Source of the DNA: a virus | DNA: 28,874 nt | IMG/VR virus record: IMGVR_UViG_3300031986_000024 | Span: 1 to 28,874 of that record | Strand: one strand, 5' to 3' | Shown here: positions 6,538 through 14,410 of the stretch, one piece after another | Position numbering within the stretch: the first letter of the stretch is position 1 | Layout of the letters: each line of letters opens with the position of its first letter | Translations under genes and position numbers: made by a program | Notes under the pieces: generated by a model | Database searches by the model: none | Told to the model about the DNA's origin: nothing | What the model saw: the letters and a program-made list of their open reading frames with translations, nothing else

Positions 6538-6741
6538 TTAGAGTACTGCCAATTCGAGCGTGTAGTATTGATACTCGCCTCCTGCGAAGCCAGCGAGTAC
6601 TACATAGTGTTTCCCATGCCCATCGCGCTTCAGACGCAGCGACAAGGTGAGCCCACTTGAGACTGGTGTGTCAATCTGGTGGACAAGTGTCCCTGTGAAG
6701 GCCAGCTTCAGGGGCCAAAAAATCGTCGAAAACAGGCCCAT
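6538..6741 (-). CDS. Small hypothetical protein upstream of the kinase
   Basis: 67 residues, no recognised family. The N-terminal part (LFSTIFWPLKLAFTGTLV) is hydrophobic and could be a short amphipathic or membrane-associated helix. The C-terminal part (GLTLSLRLKRDGHGKHYVVL, then EYQYYTLELAVL) alternates in a beta-strand pattern. It ends only 4 bases before the kinase ATG, which argues it is a real, coupled gene. Ribosome-site support is moderate: an AGG-rich stretch lies about 10-15 bases upstream of its ATG. It may be a partner or regulator of the kinase, but nothing in the sequence shows this. Confidence 0.6.
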   Translation of the reverse strand: MGLFSTIFWPLKLAFTGTLVHQIDTPVSSGLTLSLRLKRDGHGKHYVVLAGFAGGEYQYYTLELAVL

Positions 6742-6803
6742 TTTGATTCTTGCCTACCTGAGGGGCGCATCGACCCGCACATTACGGTCGCACAACCCTT
6801 AGA

Positions 6804-6832
6804 GGGCCGGTTGCCTACTGCGGCGCCGGCCC
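6804..6832. repeat. GC-rich inverted repeat between two cassette genes
   Basis: GGGCCGG (6804-6810) and CCGGCCC (6826-6832) are complementary around a 15-base loop, in the 136-base gap between the 59- and 67-residue minus-strand genes. It could weakly terminate or attenuate the minus-strand transcript. There is no T-run on either side. Confidence 0.35.
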
Positions 6833-6877
6833 GCTCCGCTTCGGTGGCTTGCCAAGGGCAGGCTTCACAATTGGCGG

Positions 6878-7057
6878 TCAGGACTTCGGCTTATACCGGC
6901 CGTATGTCGCCTCAAGGCACGAATGGTAAAGACCCAGCCATCCCTCTCGCGTCAGCCCATTAATATCAGTTGCTGTACTGGCGATTGTTTTTGCCAAGTC
7001 CAGCGCCACCCGTTGGTGGGTCCCCGCCCCAGTTTCGATACTCACCTGCTCTGCCAT
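6878..7057 (-). CDS. Small hypothetical protein, 59 residues
   Basis: No family recognised. The sequence is a helical, soluble-looking protein: a polar N-terminus, then RVALDLAKTIASTATDI and GLTREGWLGLYHSCLEATYG, ending in a basic tail. The frame is open further upstream to 7144, but the ATG at 7057 is preceded by GAGGGG at a spacing of about 9 and gives a natural N-terminus, so I chose it. It is the first gene of the minus-strand cassette and faces away from the small terminase gene, sharing a 137-base divergent control region with it. The conserved-looking Trp/Leu/Tyr core suggests it is a real protein. Function unknown. Confidence 0.65.
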   Translation of the reverse strand: MAEQVSIETGAGTHQRVALDLAKTIASTATDINGLTREGWLGLYHSCLEATYGRYKPKS

Positions 7058-7194
7058 TTTGTAAGTCCCCTCAACGGTTTGAAACAACCAGAGGTAATCA
7101 GGCGCGGCTCGCGGCGGCAATAGGCCAGCGAACGGTACGTCCAATCAATATGAACACGGCCCAATCGACCGATCAAACCGGCGAGAGGAAACAC

Positions 7195-7635
7195 ATGCCT
7201 CGACCATCCGATATGGCGCAGGAGATCTGCGACGCGATCTGCGACGGCATTGCAGATGGCCAGAGCCTAAGGTCGATCTGCACGTCAGCGGACATGCCGA
7301 ACAAGTCGACAGTGTTCAGGTGGCTTGCCGCTGACGAGGCGTTCCGCGACCAGTACGCCCGCGCGCGCGAGGCCCAGGCTGACGCTCTGTTTGATGAAAT
7401 TCTAGACATCGCCGACACGCCGCTCCTCGGAACCAAGACGAAGACAATGTCAGACGGCAAGACCGAAGAAACCGAAGGCGACATGATCGAGCACCGCCGC
7501 TTGCAGGTGGATGCCCGCAAGTGGATGGCCGGCAAGCTCCAGCCGAAGAAGTACGGCGAGAAGCTGACGCACGCCAACGACCCGGAAAACCCGATCCTCG
7601 TTCCCATCCTGAATGTCACAGTCAGCGGCACTTGA
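7195..7635 (+). CDS. Terminase small subunit
   Basis: 146-residue DNA-recognition subunit of the packaging motor. The N-terminal half holds a helix-turn-helix of the small-terminase type: ICDGIADGQSLRSIC, then PNKSTVFRWLAADEAFRDQYARARE (about residues 16-60), followed by a helical oligomerisation part and an EHRRLQVDARKWMAGKLQPKKYGEK segment that is a hallmark of this family. I chose the ATG at 7195 because GAGAGGAA lies 5-8 bases upstream; an earlier ATG at 7150 and the longer open frame lack such support. Its 3' end overlaps the large subunit by 23 bases in a different frame. It opens the late operon. Confidence 0.88.
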   Translation: MPRPSDMAQEICDAICDGIADGQSLRSICTSADMPNKSTVFRWLAADEAFRDQYARAREAQADALFDEILDIADTPLLGTKTKTMSDGKTEETEGDMIEHRRLQVDARKWMAGKLQPKKYGEKLTHANDPENPILVPILNVTVSGT

Positions 7636-9115
7636 CTTTGTCCTGCATGCCAAACAGGGCGTGGCGTTCAATACGGAGGCAACTGAAACCTTCTTCGGTG
7701 GCGCGGCAGGCGGCGGCAAGAGCCACCTGATACGGTCGGCGGCAATCACGTGGTGCTCGGAAATCCCCGGCCTTCAGGTCTATCTGTTCCGCCGCATACG
7801 TGACGATCTGGTCAAGAACCACGTTGAGGGCCCGCAGGGCTTTCGCGCCATGCTAGCCGGCTGGGTGGCGTGTGGATTCGTCACCATCGTTGAGGACGAA
7901 ATCAGGTTCTGGAACGGCAGCAAGATCTACCTCTGCCACTGCAAGGATGAGAAGGATCGATTCAAGTACCAGGGCGCCGAAATCCACGTCCTGCTGATCG
8001 ACGAGCTGACGCACTTCACCGACAAGATTTACCGCTTCCTGCGCAACCGCGTCCGCATGGTCGGAATCGAGGTACCGGAAAAATACAAGCGCAGGTTCCC
8101 GCGCATCCTGTGCAGCGGCAATCCGGGCGGCATTGGCCATCAGTTCGTCAAGAGCACGTTCATCGACGGCGCGGTCGAATACAGGATCTACAAGACGCCC
8201 CCGTCCGAGGGCGGCATGCTTCGCCAGTACATCCCGGCCAAACTCGAAGACAATCCGGCCATGAACGACAACGATCCTGGCTATGAGGGTCGTCTTCACG
8301 GCCTTGGGTCCGAAAGCCTTGTCCGCGCGATGCGCTATGGCGACTGGGACATCGTAGAGGGCGCGTATTTCGATAATTTCCGGCGTGAGCGGCACGTCAT
8401 CAAGCCGTTCTCGATCCCGGCGCACTGGATTCGGTTCAGGGCTGGCGACTGGGGCAGTGCAAAGCCATTCGCTTTCGGCTGGTTCGCTGTCGCATCGGAC
8501 GACACCATCGTCGGCCCCGGCGTTGTGATCCCGCGCGGTGCGCTGGTCATGTACCGGGAATGGTATGGGGTGAAGACCAACGCACAGGGCAAGTTCCTTC
8601 CTGACGTGGGCGTGAAGCTCCATGCCGAGGCAGTCGGTGCGGGTGTCCGGCTTCGCGACTTTGACGACGTCATCTCCTATGGCGTTCTCGACCCTGCAGC
8701 CTTCAGCCAGGATGGTGGCCCGTCACTGGCCGAGCGGTTGGCCAAGGGCGAGAACGGCGAAGGAGCGACATTCAAGCGGGCGGACAACAAGCGAACGCCG
8801 GGTCGCGGCGCAATGGGGGGCTGGGACCAGCTTCGAAGTCGCCTGACGGGGGATGAGGATGGCAGGCCGCTGCTGTTCTTCTTCAGCACCTGCATTCATA
8901 CGATTCGAACGCTGCCAGCGCTGCAGCACGACGAAAACAACCCGGAAGACCTCGACACCTCGCAGGAAGATCACGCGGCCGACATGGTCCGCTGCGCCTG
9001 CATGTCCCGCCCGTGGGTCAGCCAGACAGTAACGCAGAGCGCTCCGCCGAAGCCCGGCCACGTGCAATTGCCGATGCCGCCTGAGACCTCGTCCGGTGGA
9101 AGGATCAAGATATGA
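7613..9115 (+). CDS. Terminase large subunit (packaging ATPase-nuclease)
   Basis: 500-residue motor that cuts concatemeric DNA and pumps it into the prohead. The ATPase has Walker A GGAAGGGKS (29-37), Walker B VLLIDE (126-131, with Glu131 catalytic) and a coupling motif SGNPGG (168-173). The RNase H-like nuclease starts at AGDWG with Asp279, and the closing acidic cluster is EDHAADMVR near residue 460. The length matches other large terminases. The start overlaps the small subunit and has only a weak ribosome site, so coupled translation is likely. It ends in a 4-base ATGA overlap with the portal gene. Family is certain; headful versus cohesive-end packaging cannot be read from the sequence, though P22-like neighbours hint at headful. 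Confidence 0.95.
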   Translation: MSQSAALDFVLHAKQGVAFNTEATETFFGGAAGGGKSHLIRSAAITWCSEIPGLQVYLFRRIRDDLVKNHVEGPQGFRAMLAGWVACGFVTIVEDEIRFWNGSKIYLCHCKDEKDRFKYQGAEIHVLLIDELTHFTDKIYRFLRNRVRMVGIEVPEKYKRRFPRILCSGNPGGIGHQFVKSTFIDGAVEYRIYKTPPSEGGMLRQYIPAKLEDNPAMNDNDPGYEGRLHGLGSESLVRAMRYGDWDIVEGAYFDNFRRERHVIKPFSIPAHWIRFRAGDWGSAKPFAFGWFAVASDDTIVGPGVVIPRGALVMYREWYGVKTNAQGKFLPDVGVKLHAEAVGAGVRLRDFDDVISYGVLDPAAFSQDGGPSLAERLAKGENGEGATFKRADNKRTPGRGAMGGWDQLRSRLTGDEDGRPLLFFFSTCIHTIRTLPALQHDENNPEDLDTSQEDHAADMVRCACMSRPWVSQTVTQSAPPKPGHVQLPMPPETSSGGRIKI

Positions 9116-11307
9116 CTGACGACGAGATCGACGCCACTGCCGGCGAGGAAGTCGTGCTTGCGCGCAAACCGAAGTCGTCAAAGGCTTGGCTCGCGCTCAT
9201 CACCAGCCACGACAAGGCCGGCTTCTCCGATTATCAGGAACGCTGCACTAACATCGAAAAGCAGTATGCAAACCTCTCGCGCCTCGCCAGCATCTCGCGC
9301 GACCGCCAGTTTCAGATTTTCTGGGCCAATATCGAGGTTCTGAAGCCCTCGATGTATGCCCGACCGCCCGTTCCGGTGGTGGCGCCCAGGTTCAATGACA
9401 ATCGGCCTATCCCGCGCGCGGCGTCCGAATTGATTGAGCGATCGACAGCGGTGGGTTTCGACCGCGAAGACATCGACAGCGTCATGCGCCAGGTTCGCGA
9501 TGACCTCGCGGTGAATGCGCGCGGGAGTATCTGGGTCCGGTATGAGACCAAGAGCAAGGAAAGCGGACTCACCGAGCGCACGTGCATCGAACATAAGAAC
9601 CGCCGCGACTTTGCCCATGATCCCGCTCGGGAATGGAAGGAAGTCGGCTGGGTGGCTGGCCGTGCTTGGATGACCAAGAAGGAGATGCGCCAGCGTTTCC
9701 TCAAGACATCGGGCAATGCCTATGCAAATGCCGAGTTCGCCAGGCGCAAGGACGACAAGAACAACAGCGACGGCAAGTTCAAGGCCGGTGTCTGGGAAAT
9801 CTGGTCGAAGACCGAAAACAAGGTGGTGTGGGTCACGCCGGGCGTCGACGTAGTCCTCGACGAGGGCGAACCGCACCTGTCGCTCGAAAACTTCTTCCCG
9901 TGCCCGCGTCCCGCTTATGGCACGCTGGAGCCCAACAGCCTCGTTCCGGTGCCGGACTTCCTTTTCTACAAGGACCAGATCGAGGAGGTGAACGAACTCA
10001 CCAACCGCGTGTCTGCACTGACGCAGGCACTGAAGGTGCGCGGCTTCTATCCGTCGGGTGCTGGCGAACTGAGCGATGCCATTGAGGCGGCGGTAAAGTC
10101 GACCGACGAGCGCAAACTGCTCATCCCGGTCAGCAACTGGGCCGCGTTCGGCAATGGATCGGCCAAGGACACGATTGTCTGGCTGCCGCTCGACATGGTG
10201 GTGGCGACCATCACCCAGCTCATCAGTCTGCGAAAGCAGCTGATCGACGACATCTATCAAATCAGCGGTTTGTCCGATGTCATGCGCGGTGCGACCAACC
10301 CGAACGAGACGCTGGGCGCTCAGACGCTGAAATCGCAGTACGGGTCGGTTCGTATTCGTGACCGGCAGAATGAGCTGGTGCGCATTGCGCGCGACACGGC
10401 ACGCATCGTGGCCGAGATCCAGGCCGAGAATTTCCAGAGCAAGACGCTGCTGGAAATGTCGCAGATGGAATTCGAGACCGACGCGAACGTCATGAAGTCG
10501 GTCAAGGCCCTTGAGAATCAGGCCGAGGAGATTGTCAGGGCGGTCCAAGCGGCAAAGCAGGATCCTCGTCTTCAGGAGATGGCGCAGGTCAATCCTGAGC
10601 AGGCGCAGGGGGCATTTCTGCAGGCGCAGCAGCAGGTCGAGCAAATCGCTCAGCAAGTGCAGGAGTTGGAAGACACCATCACCATCGACAAGGTGATGAA
10701 GTTCCTTCGGGATGAGCGCATTCGCCCGTTTGCCCTCGATATCGAGACCGACAGCACCATTCAGCCGGACGAGGATGCAGCCAAGCAGCGAACCTCTGAA
10801 TTCCTGACCGCTCTCGGCGGGGCGCTCGCCCAACTGTCCCCCATGGTGTCATCAAAGCCTGAAACTGCTCCCTTCGCCGGCGAAATCCTGAAGTTCGCCA
10901 TCGCGCCATTTCGCCCCGGTCGGCAGATGCAGTCGGCAATCGACGAGTTCGTCGAGAAGATGAAGGCGTCTGCGGGCCAGCCCCAGCCAAATCCGATGAC
11001 GGCCCAGGCAGAAGCCAATGCAAAGGCCGATTCCGAACGCGCTGCAGTCGAGCAGGGCAAGGCTCAGGCGGCTGTGGCCAAATCCGAAGCCGATATCGCC
11101 CGCATCAATGCCGATGCAGCACTGAAGCAGCGAGAGGCCGACATTCGTATCCGCGAGATCGAGGCCCGTGCGGCGGCCGATGCCCAGAAGCATGAGCAGG
11201 AAATGCAAAAGGGCGAGCTGGAAATCGAGCGCTTGCGCCTTCAGGTCGCTCAGCAGGCTCAGAAGAACGTGGCCAGCGCACCTTTGATGATTGAGGGTAT
11301 CGCATGA
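9112..11307 (+). CDS. Portal protein (P22-like)
   Basis: 731-residue protein forming the dodecameric ring at the packaging vertex; P22's portal is about the same length (725). It is placed between large terminase and scaffold. The first about 560 residues contain the portal core, including the YQISGLSDVMRGATNPNETLGAQ segment (about 380-405), a sequence typical of P22-type portals and rich in Thr/Asn/Gly turns. After about residue 630 there is a long Ala/Glu/Gln/Lys-rich heptad region (MTAQAEANAKADSERAAVEQ onward to about 720), predicted to be a coiled coil and equivalent to the extended barrel of P22 that reaches into the capsid. It overlaps the terminase and the next gene by 4 bases each. 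Confidence 0.9.
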   Translation: MTDDEIDATAGEEVVLARKPKSSKAWLALITSHDKAGFSDYQERCTNIEKQYANLSRLASISRDRQFQIFWANIEVLKPSMYARPPVPVVAPRFNDNRPIPRAASELIERSTAVGFDREDIDSVMRQVRDDLAVNARGSIWVRYETKSKESGLTERTCIEHKNRRDFAHDPAREWKEVGWVAGRAWMTKKEMRQRFLKTSGNAYANAEFARRKDDKNNSDGKFKAGVWEIWSKTENKVVWVTPGVDVVLDEGEPHLSLENFFPCPRPAYGTLEPNSLVPVPDFLFYKDQIEEVNELTNRVSALTQALKVRGFYPSGAGELSDAIEAAVKSTDERKLLIPVSNWAAFGNGSAKDTIVWLPLDMVVATITQLISLRKQLIDDIYQISGLSDVMRGATNPNETLGAQTLKSQYGSVRIRDRQNELVRIARDTARIVAEIQAENFQSKTLLEMSQMEFETDANVMKSVKALENQAEEIVRAVQAAKQDPRLQEMAQVNPEQAQGAFLQAQQQVEQIAQQVQELEDTITIDKVMKFLRDERIRPFALDIETDSTIQPDEDAAKQRTSEFLTALGGALAQLSPMVSSKPETAPFAGEILKFAIAPFRPGRQMQSAIDEFVEKMKASAGQPQPNPMTAQAEANAKADSERAAVEQGKAQAAVAKSEADIARINADAALKQREADIRIREIEARAAADAQKHEQEMQKGELEIERLRLQVAQQAQKNVASAPLMIEGIA

Positions 11308-11630
11308 CGTCCTATCAGTGGATTGATCTGGAAGACGGTCGCTCGGTTTACCGGAAGGTGGAGACGCACGAGCCGAAGCGCTCACAGCTGGCTTGCCCGA
11401 TGATTGCGACTGACACCATGGAGCCGGTGCAGAGCATGCTGGACGGCAAGACGTACGACAGCAAGTCTGCGCTACGCAGCACCTACCGCGCGGCGGGCGT
11501 CGTCGAGGTTGGCAACGACCCTGCACGTCTTCGTCCACGCAAACGCCCGAAGCCCGACCGCAAGGCGATCAAAGACGCAGTCCACAAGGCCAAGGCCCGG
11601 TTTGACCGCGGCGAGCGCGTCCGCCCGTAG
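11304..11630 (+). CDS. Conserved phage hypothetical between portal and scaffold
   Basis: 108 residues, soluble and strongly basic at the C-terminus (LRPRKRPKPDRKAIKDAVHKA). The N-terminal part reads YQWIDLEDGRSVYRKVE and contains a MLDGKTYDSKSALRSTYRAAG segment. It overlaps the portal by 4 bases (ATGA), so it is coupled to it. I recognise the layout of a small gene at this position in related podophages but no function. The basic tail could bind DNA or the acidic scaffold. Confidence 0.7.
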   Translation: MTSYQWIDLEDGRSVYRKVETHEPKRSQLACPMIATDTMEPVQSMLDGKTYDSKSALRSTYRAAGVVEVGNDPARLRPRKRPKPDRKAIKDAVHKAKARFDRGERVRP

Positions 11631-11646
11631 TCCCTTTCTTCCGCAA

Positions 11647-11659
11647 CCTCTCAGACAGG
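11647..11659 (+). repeat. Leader repeat copy 1 (before scaffold)
   Basis: CCTCTCAGACAGG lies just upstream of the scaffold start and recurs exactly at 14388-14400 upstream of another late gene. The preceding bases (TTCTTCCGCAA here, TTCTTTTTGCA there) are also similar. This looks like a duplicated untranslated leader rather than chance. Confidence 0.6.
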
Positions 11660-11663
11660 TGAA

Positions 11664-12785
11664 ATGATGACCGACGTATTGAACGGAGGCGCTTCGGCGC
11701 CCGCCGAGGCGACCGCTATTGCCCCCGAACCACAGACCCAGCCGAACGCGCCCCAGGCCGAACAGCAATTGCCGGAACCCAATCCGACAGGCTCGGGGAA
11801 GGATGGCAAAGAGGGCCAGGAGCCGAAAAAGGCACCGACCGCTCGCGAAGCACTTAAGCGCGCCGCCGAAAAGGTCGCCAAGGCCGAGGCCAACCGCCCT
11901 CAGGAGAATGCCCAGAAAGCTGATCCGGCTGGCCCAACGCCCGACAAGACGGCGCCTGACACGAAGCCCGTGAAGGCTGATCCCGCCGCGCCAAAGCCTG
12001 TCGATGCGCAGCAGCAGTCGAAGTCGGATGCCCCAGCCCGCTTCTCCGCTGATGCCAAGGCAGCGTGGGCGACCGCACCAGAGCCGATCAAGGCCGAAGT
12101 GTATCGCGCCATCCGCGAGCTTGAGCAGGGCCACGAGAAATATCGGGCGGATGCCGAGGCATTCAGCCAGGTGAAGGAATTCGACGACCTCGCCAAGAGG
12201 AATAACACGTCCCTTCGCGATGCGATGGTCCGATACACCGGCCTTGAAAAGACCTTGCTGACCAATCCAATGGAAGGCATCGCGGCAGTTTGCGAATATG
12301 CCGGCGTGTCGCTTCGCGAGCTTGCCGCAGCGGTAATGGGGCAGGCACCCGATCAGGTGCAGTCGCAGAACGACACGATCATCAGGACGCTGAGGCAGGA
12401 AATCGCCGGCCTCAAGGATCAGATCGGCGGCGTCACCTCATCGCTGCAGCAGCAGCACCGCACTGGCATCGAGACTGCGGTTGATGAGTTCGCCAACAAG
12501 AACCCGCGCTTTGAAGAGCTTGCCGACGACATCGCGTTCTTCATCGAAAGCGGCAAGACCAAGGATTTGGCCGAGGCATACAAGATGGCGGAACGGCTCA
12601 ACCCCGCCCCATCTGCCCCGGCTCCGGCCGCTCCAGCGGCACTTGCAGCAGACCTTGAGGCTCAGACCCGGAAAGGTTCGAAATCCGTCTCTGGCGCACC
12701 CACGCTCGGCTCAGACCCGACCACGCGGAAGCGCTCCACCTCAATCAGGGAATCTCTCGCCCGCGCGGTCGCGCAGGCCGGATAA
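11664..12785 (+). CDS. Capsid scaffolding protein
   Basis: 373 residues, Ala/Pro/Glu/Lys-rich and almost cysteine-free. The N-terminal about 115 residues are a disordered PAEA/PEPN/KAD-type low-complexity stretch. The middle (about 125-200) and 230-300 are helical, with EPIKAEVYRAIRELEQGHEKYR and TIIRTLRQEIAGLKDQIGG in heptad-like pattern. A short basic C-terminus (TTRKRSTSIRESLARAV) resembles the capsid-binding tail of P22-type scaffolds. It sits directly before the capsid gene, where scaffolds are found. It starts at one of two adjacent ATG codons (11664 or 11667). It would direct prohead assembly and then leave. The call rests on position and composition, not on a sequence motif. Confidence 0.75.
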   Translation: MMTDVLNGGASAPAEATAIAPEPQTQPNAPQAEQQLPEPNPTGSGKDGKEGQEPKKAPTAREALKRAAEKVAKAEANRPQENAQKADPAGPTPDKTAPDTKPVKADPAAPKPVDAQQQSKSDAPARFSADAKAAWATAPEPIKAEVYRAIRELEQGHEKYRADAEAFSQVKEFDDLAKRNNTSLRDAMVRYTGLEKTLLTNPMEGIAAVCEYAGVSLRELAAAVMGQAPDQVQSQNDTIIRTLRQEIAGLKDQIGGVTSSLQQQHRTGIETAVDEFANKNPRFEELADDIAFFIESGKTKDLAEAYKMAERLNPAPSAPAPAAPAALAADLEAQTRKGSKSVSGAPTLGSDPTTRKRSTSIRESLARAVAQAG

Positions 12786-12807
12786 CCCGCGTCCATAGGA
12801 GGGCTGA

Positions 12808-13824
12808 ATGCCCCTCACTTCTGTTGAAAAGAACCAGGAGATTATGTCTCTGGCGCTGGAGGATCGTTCCGAAGGCTACCAGGACCTGGTCTCCAACTCA
12901 TCGGCCGCCCTGCACCTGCTCAAGGACAGGGGGAACTTTAAGGAATACTCGGGCCCGAAGATCCGCGAACGCCTGCTCTACAACAAGACGGGCTCGGCGG
13001 TCTGGTACAACGGCTTCGACCTTCTGAACCCGGTTCCGACCGAACTGTTCAGCGATGCCGAGTACACGCCCAAGATGGTCGCCGTGGCCGTCACCCTTCC
13101 GAATGAGGACATCCTCGGCAACGAAGGCGAAAACCAACTGATGGACATTCTGGAGGCCCACATCGAGGCAGCTGAAAAAGAGCTGGTCGATGAGGCTGAT
13201 ATTTCGCTCCACGGCAACGGTACGCGCTTCGGCGGCAAGGAACTCGGCGGCCTTCAGCTGGCTGTTCCGACCATCGTCAATTCCGGCGTTTATGCCGGCA
13301 TCGACCGTGGCAACCAGCCAGCCTGGCGCACGTCGGTGTTCGATGCCCACACTGCCTTTCCGGCCATCGGAACGCAGGTGACCAAGGACACCATCCGCCC
13401 CATGCTCAACTCGATCATGACCCAGCGGTCGCGCGGCAAGCAGGGCGCCAACCTGCTGCTCATGTCGCCTGAGCATTACTCGGCATACGACGCCGCAACC
13501 GTCGCCATTCAGCGTATCAACGACGAAACCAAGCTCGGCAAGCTCGGCTTCTCGGCACTGAAGTACTACGGCGCCGGCCGCGTCGCCGACATCGTGCAGG
13601 AAGGTGGCATCGGCTCCAACATGCCGGCGAATACGACCTATGGTCTGGACCTCGCCAGCCTCTGGCTCCGCTACCACCCGGAACGCAACTTCAACAAGAT
13701 CGGCAAGGCGCTCACGCCGATCAACCAGGACGCCGTTGTCCAGTACATCGGCTTCATGGGCGAGCTGACGATGACCAACCCGCTGTTCCAGTGGAAGCTC
13801 ATCGATTCTAACCCGGCGGCTTAG
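12808..13824 (+). CDS. Major capsid protein
   Basis: 338 residues, preceded by a strong AGGAGGG site, as expected for the most abundant virion protein. It follows the scaffold and precedes a small decoration-like gene. The N-terminal helix-rich segment (about 1-50), the YTPKMVAVAVTLPNEDILGNEG stretch and the long helix IEAAEKELVDEADISLHGNG (about 113-133) suit the N-arm, E-loop and spine helix of an HK97 fold. The following GGLQLAVPTIV is the usual strand region. No N-terminal delta-domain precursor is apparent, so it probably assembles on the separate scaffold without cleavage. I cannot assign it to a narrower capsid family by eye. Confidence 0.85.
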   Translation: MPLTSVEKNQEIMSLALEDRSEGYQDLVSNSSAALHLLKDRGNFKEYSGPKIRERLLYNKTGSAVWYNGFDLLNPVPTELFSDAEYTPKMVAVAVTLPNEDILGNEGENQLMDILEAHIEAAEKELVDEADISLHGNGTRFGGKELGGLQLAVPTIVNSGVYAGIDRGNQPAWRTSVFDAHTAFPAIGTQVTKDTIRPMLNSIMTQRSRGKQGANLLLMSPEHYSAYDAATVAIQRINDETKLGKLGFSALKYYGAGRVADIVQEGGIGSNMPANTTYGLDLASLWLRYHPERNFNKIGKALTPINQDAVVQYIGFMGELTMTNPLFQWKLIDSNPAA

Positions 13825-13833
13825 GAGGTTCCG

Positions 13834-14346
13834 ATGACCTACATTCCCGCAACTCCGACCCTCGGCTTCCCTCCGATTGCCTTCACCGGTCCCGCATCGA
13901 ATGTGGCCGGCCGCAGCACTCCCTGGAAGCTGGGCGATGTCATCCGTGCAGTCGATCCGGTCTACGGCGTCGGCGAGTTCATCTACCTTCAGGGCGTTGC
14001 CTCGACGGCGGTGGGTTCGTGGGTCGTCTACAATCCCGACGACTGGTCGACCGTGCTCTTGGGTGCAGACGCTATCGGATCCGTTGCAGTCGCCATGTCG
14101 GCGAATGTCGCGAACCAGTACGGCTGGTACCAGATCAAGGGCAAGGCGATTGGCAAGGCCCTGGCTGGCTTCCTCGACAACGCGAACGTCTACGGGACGG
14201 CGACTGCCGGTTCTGTAGACGACGCCGTTGTCGCTGGCGACCGCGTCAAGAATGCCAAGGGCGCGTCTGCGGTGGGCACGCCCTCCGCCGGTCTTGCCGA
14301 ATTCGAGATCGACCGTCCGTTTATGGATGACGGCCTCGCGGCCTGA
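13834..14346 (+). CDS. Small structural protein, probable capsid decoration
   Basis: 170 residues, rich in Gly, Ala and Val, and apparently all-beta (GVASTAVGSWVVYNPDDWSTV, QYGWYQIKGKAIGKAL). This composition fits capsid-decorating or head-completion proteins, which often follow the capsid gene directly. It has a strong GAGG site 5-8 bases before its ATG, starting right after the capsid stop codon. The following terminator suggests the capsid and decoration genes are made in higher amount than the rest. No family motif was recognised. Confidence 0.65.
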   Translation: MTYIPATPTLGFPPIAFTGPASNVAGRSTPWKLGDVIRAVDPVYGVGEFIYLQGVASTAVGSWVVYNPDDWSTVLLGADAIGSVAVAMSANVANQYGWYQIKGKAIGKALAGFLDNANVYGTATAGSVDDAVVAGDRVKNAKGASAVGTPSAGLAEFEIDRPFMDDGLAA

Positions 14347-14355
14347 TCCAACCAG

Positions 14356-14385
14356 CGGGGCCTTCGGGCCCCGTTTTCTTTTTGC
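14356..14385 (+). terminator. Intrinsic terminator inside the structural operon
   Basis: CGGGGCC (14356-14362), TTCG loop (14363-14366) and GGCCCCG (14367-14373), followed by TTTTCTTTTT. The 7-bp GC stem, tetraloop and T-tract are textbook features. It sits 10 bases after the decoration gene and about 26 bases before the next gene, so downstream genes need read-through or antitermination. Confidence 0.85.
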
Positions 14386-14387
14386 AC

Positions 14388-14400
14388 CCTCTCAGACAGG
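14388..14400 (+). repeat. Leader repeat copy 2 (after terminator)
   Basis: Second exact copy of CCTCTCAGACAGG, lying between the T-tract of the terminator and the start at 14411. It matches the copy at 11647-11659. The AGACAGGA core may serve as part of the ribosome-binding site here. Confidence 0.6.
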
Positions 14401-14410
14401 ACATCGAGAA

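Noticed and set aside
6021-6741. Kinase plus 67-residue gene as a zeta-type toxin-antitoxin pair
   Set aside because: The kinase resembles several P-loop families, and the small protein has no antitoxin features (no DNA-binding or epsilon-like helical fold visible), so this goes beyond the evidence.
9178-10833. Long open antisense frame (about 550 codons) across the portal gene
   Set aside because: A by-product of high GC at third codon positions. It fully overlaps the well-supported portal gene and resembles no family.
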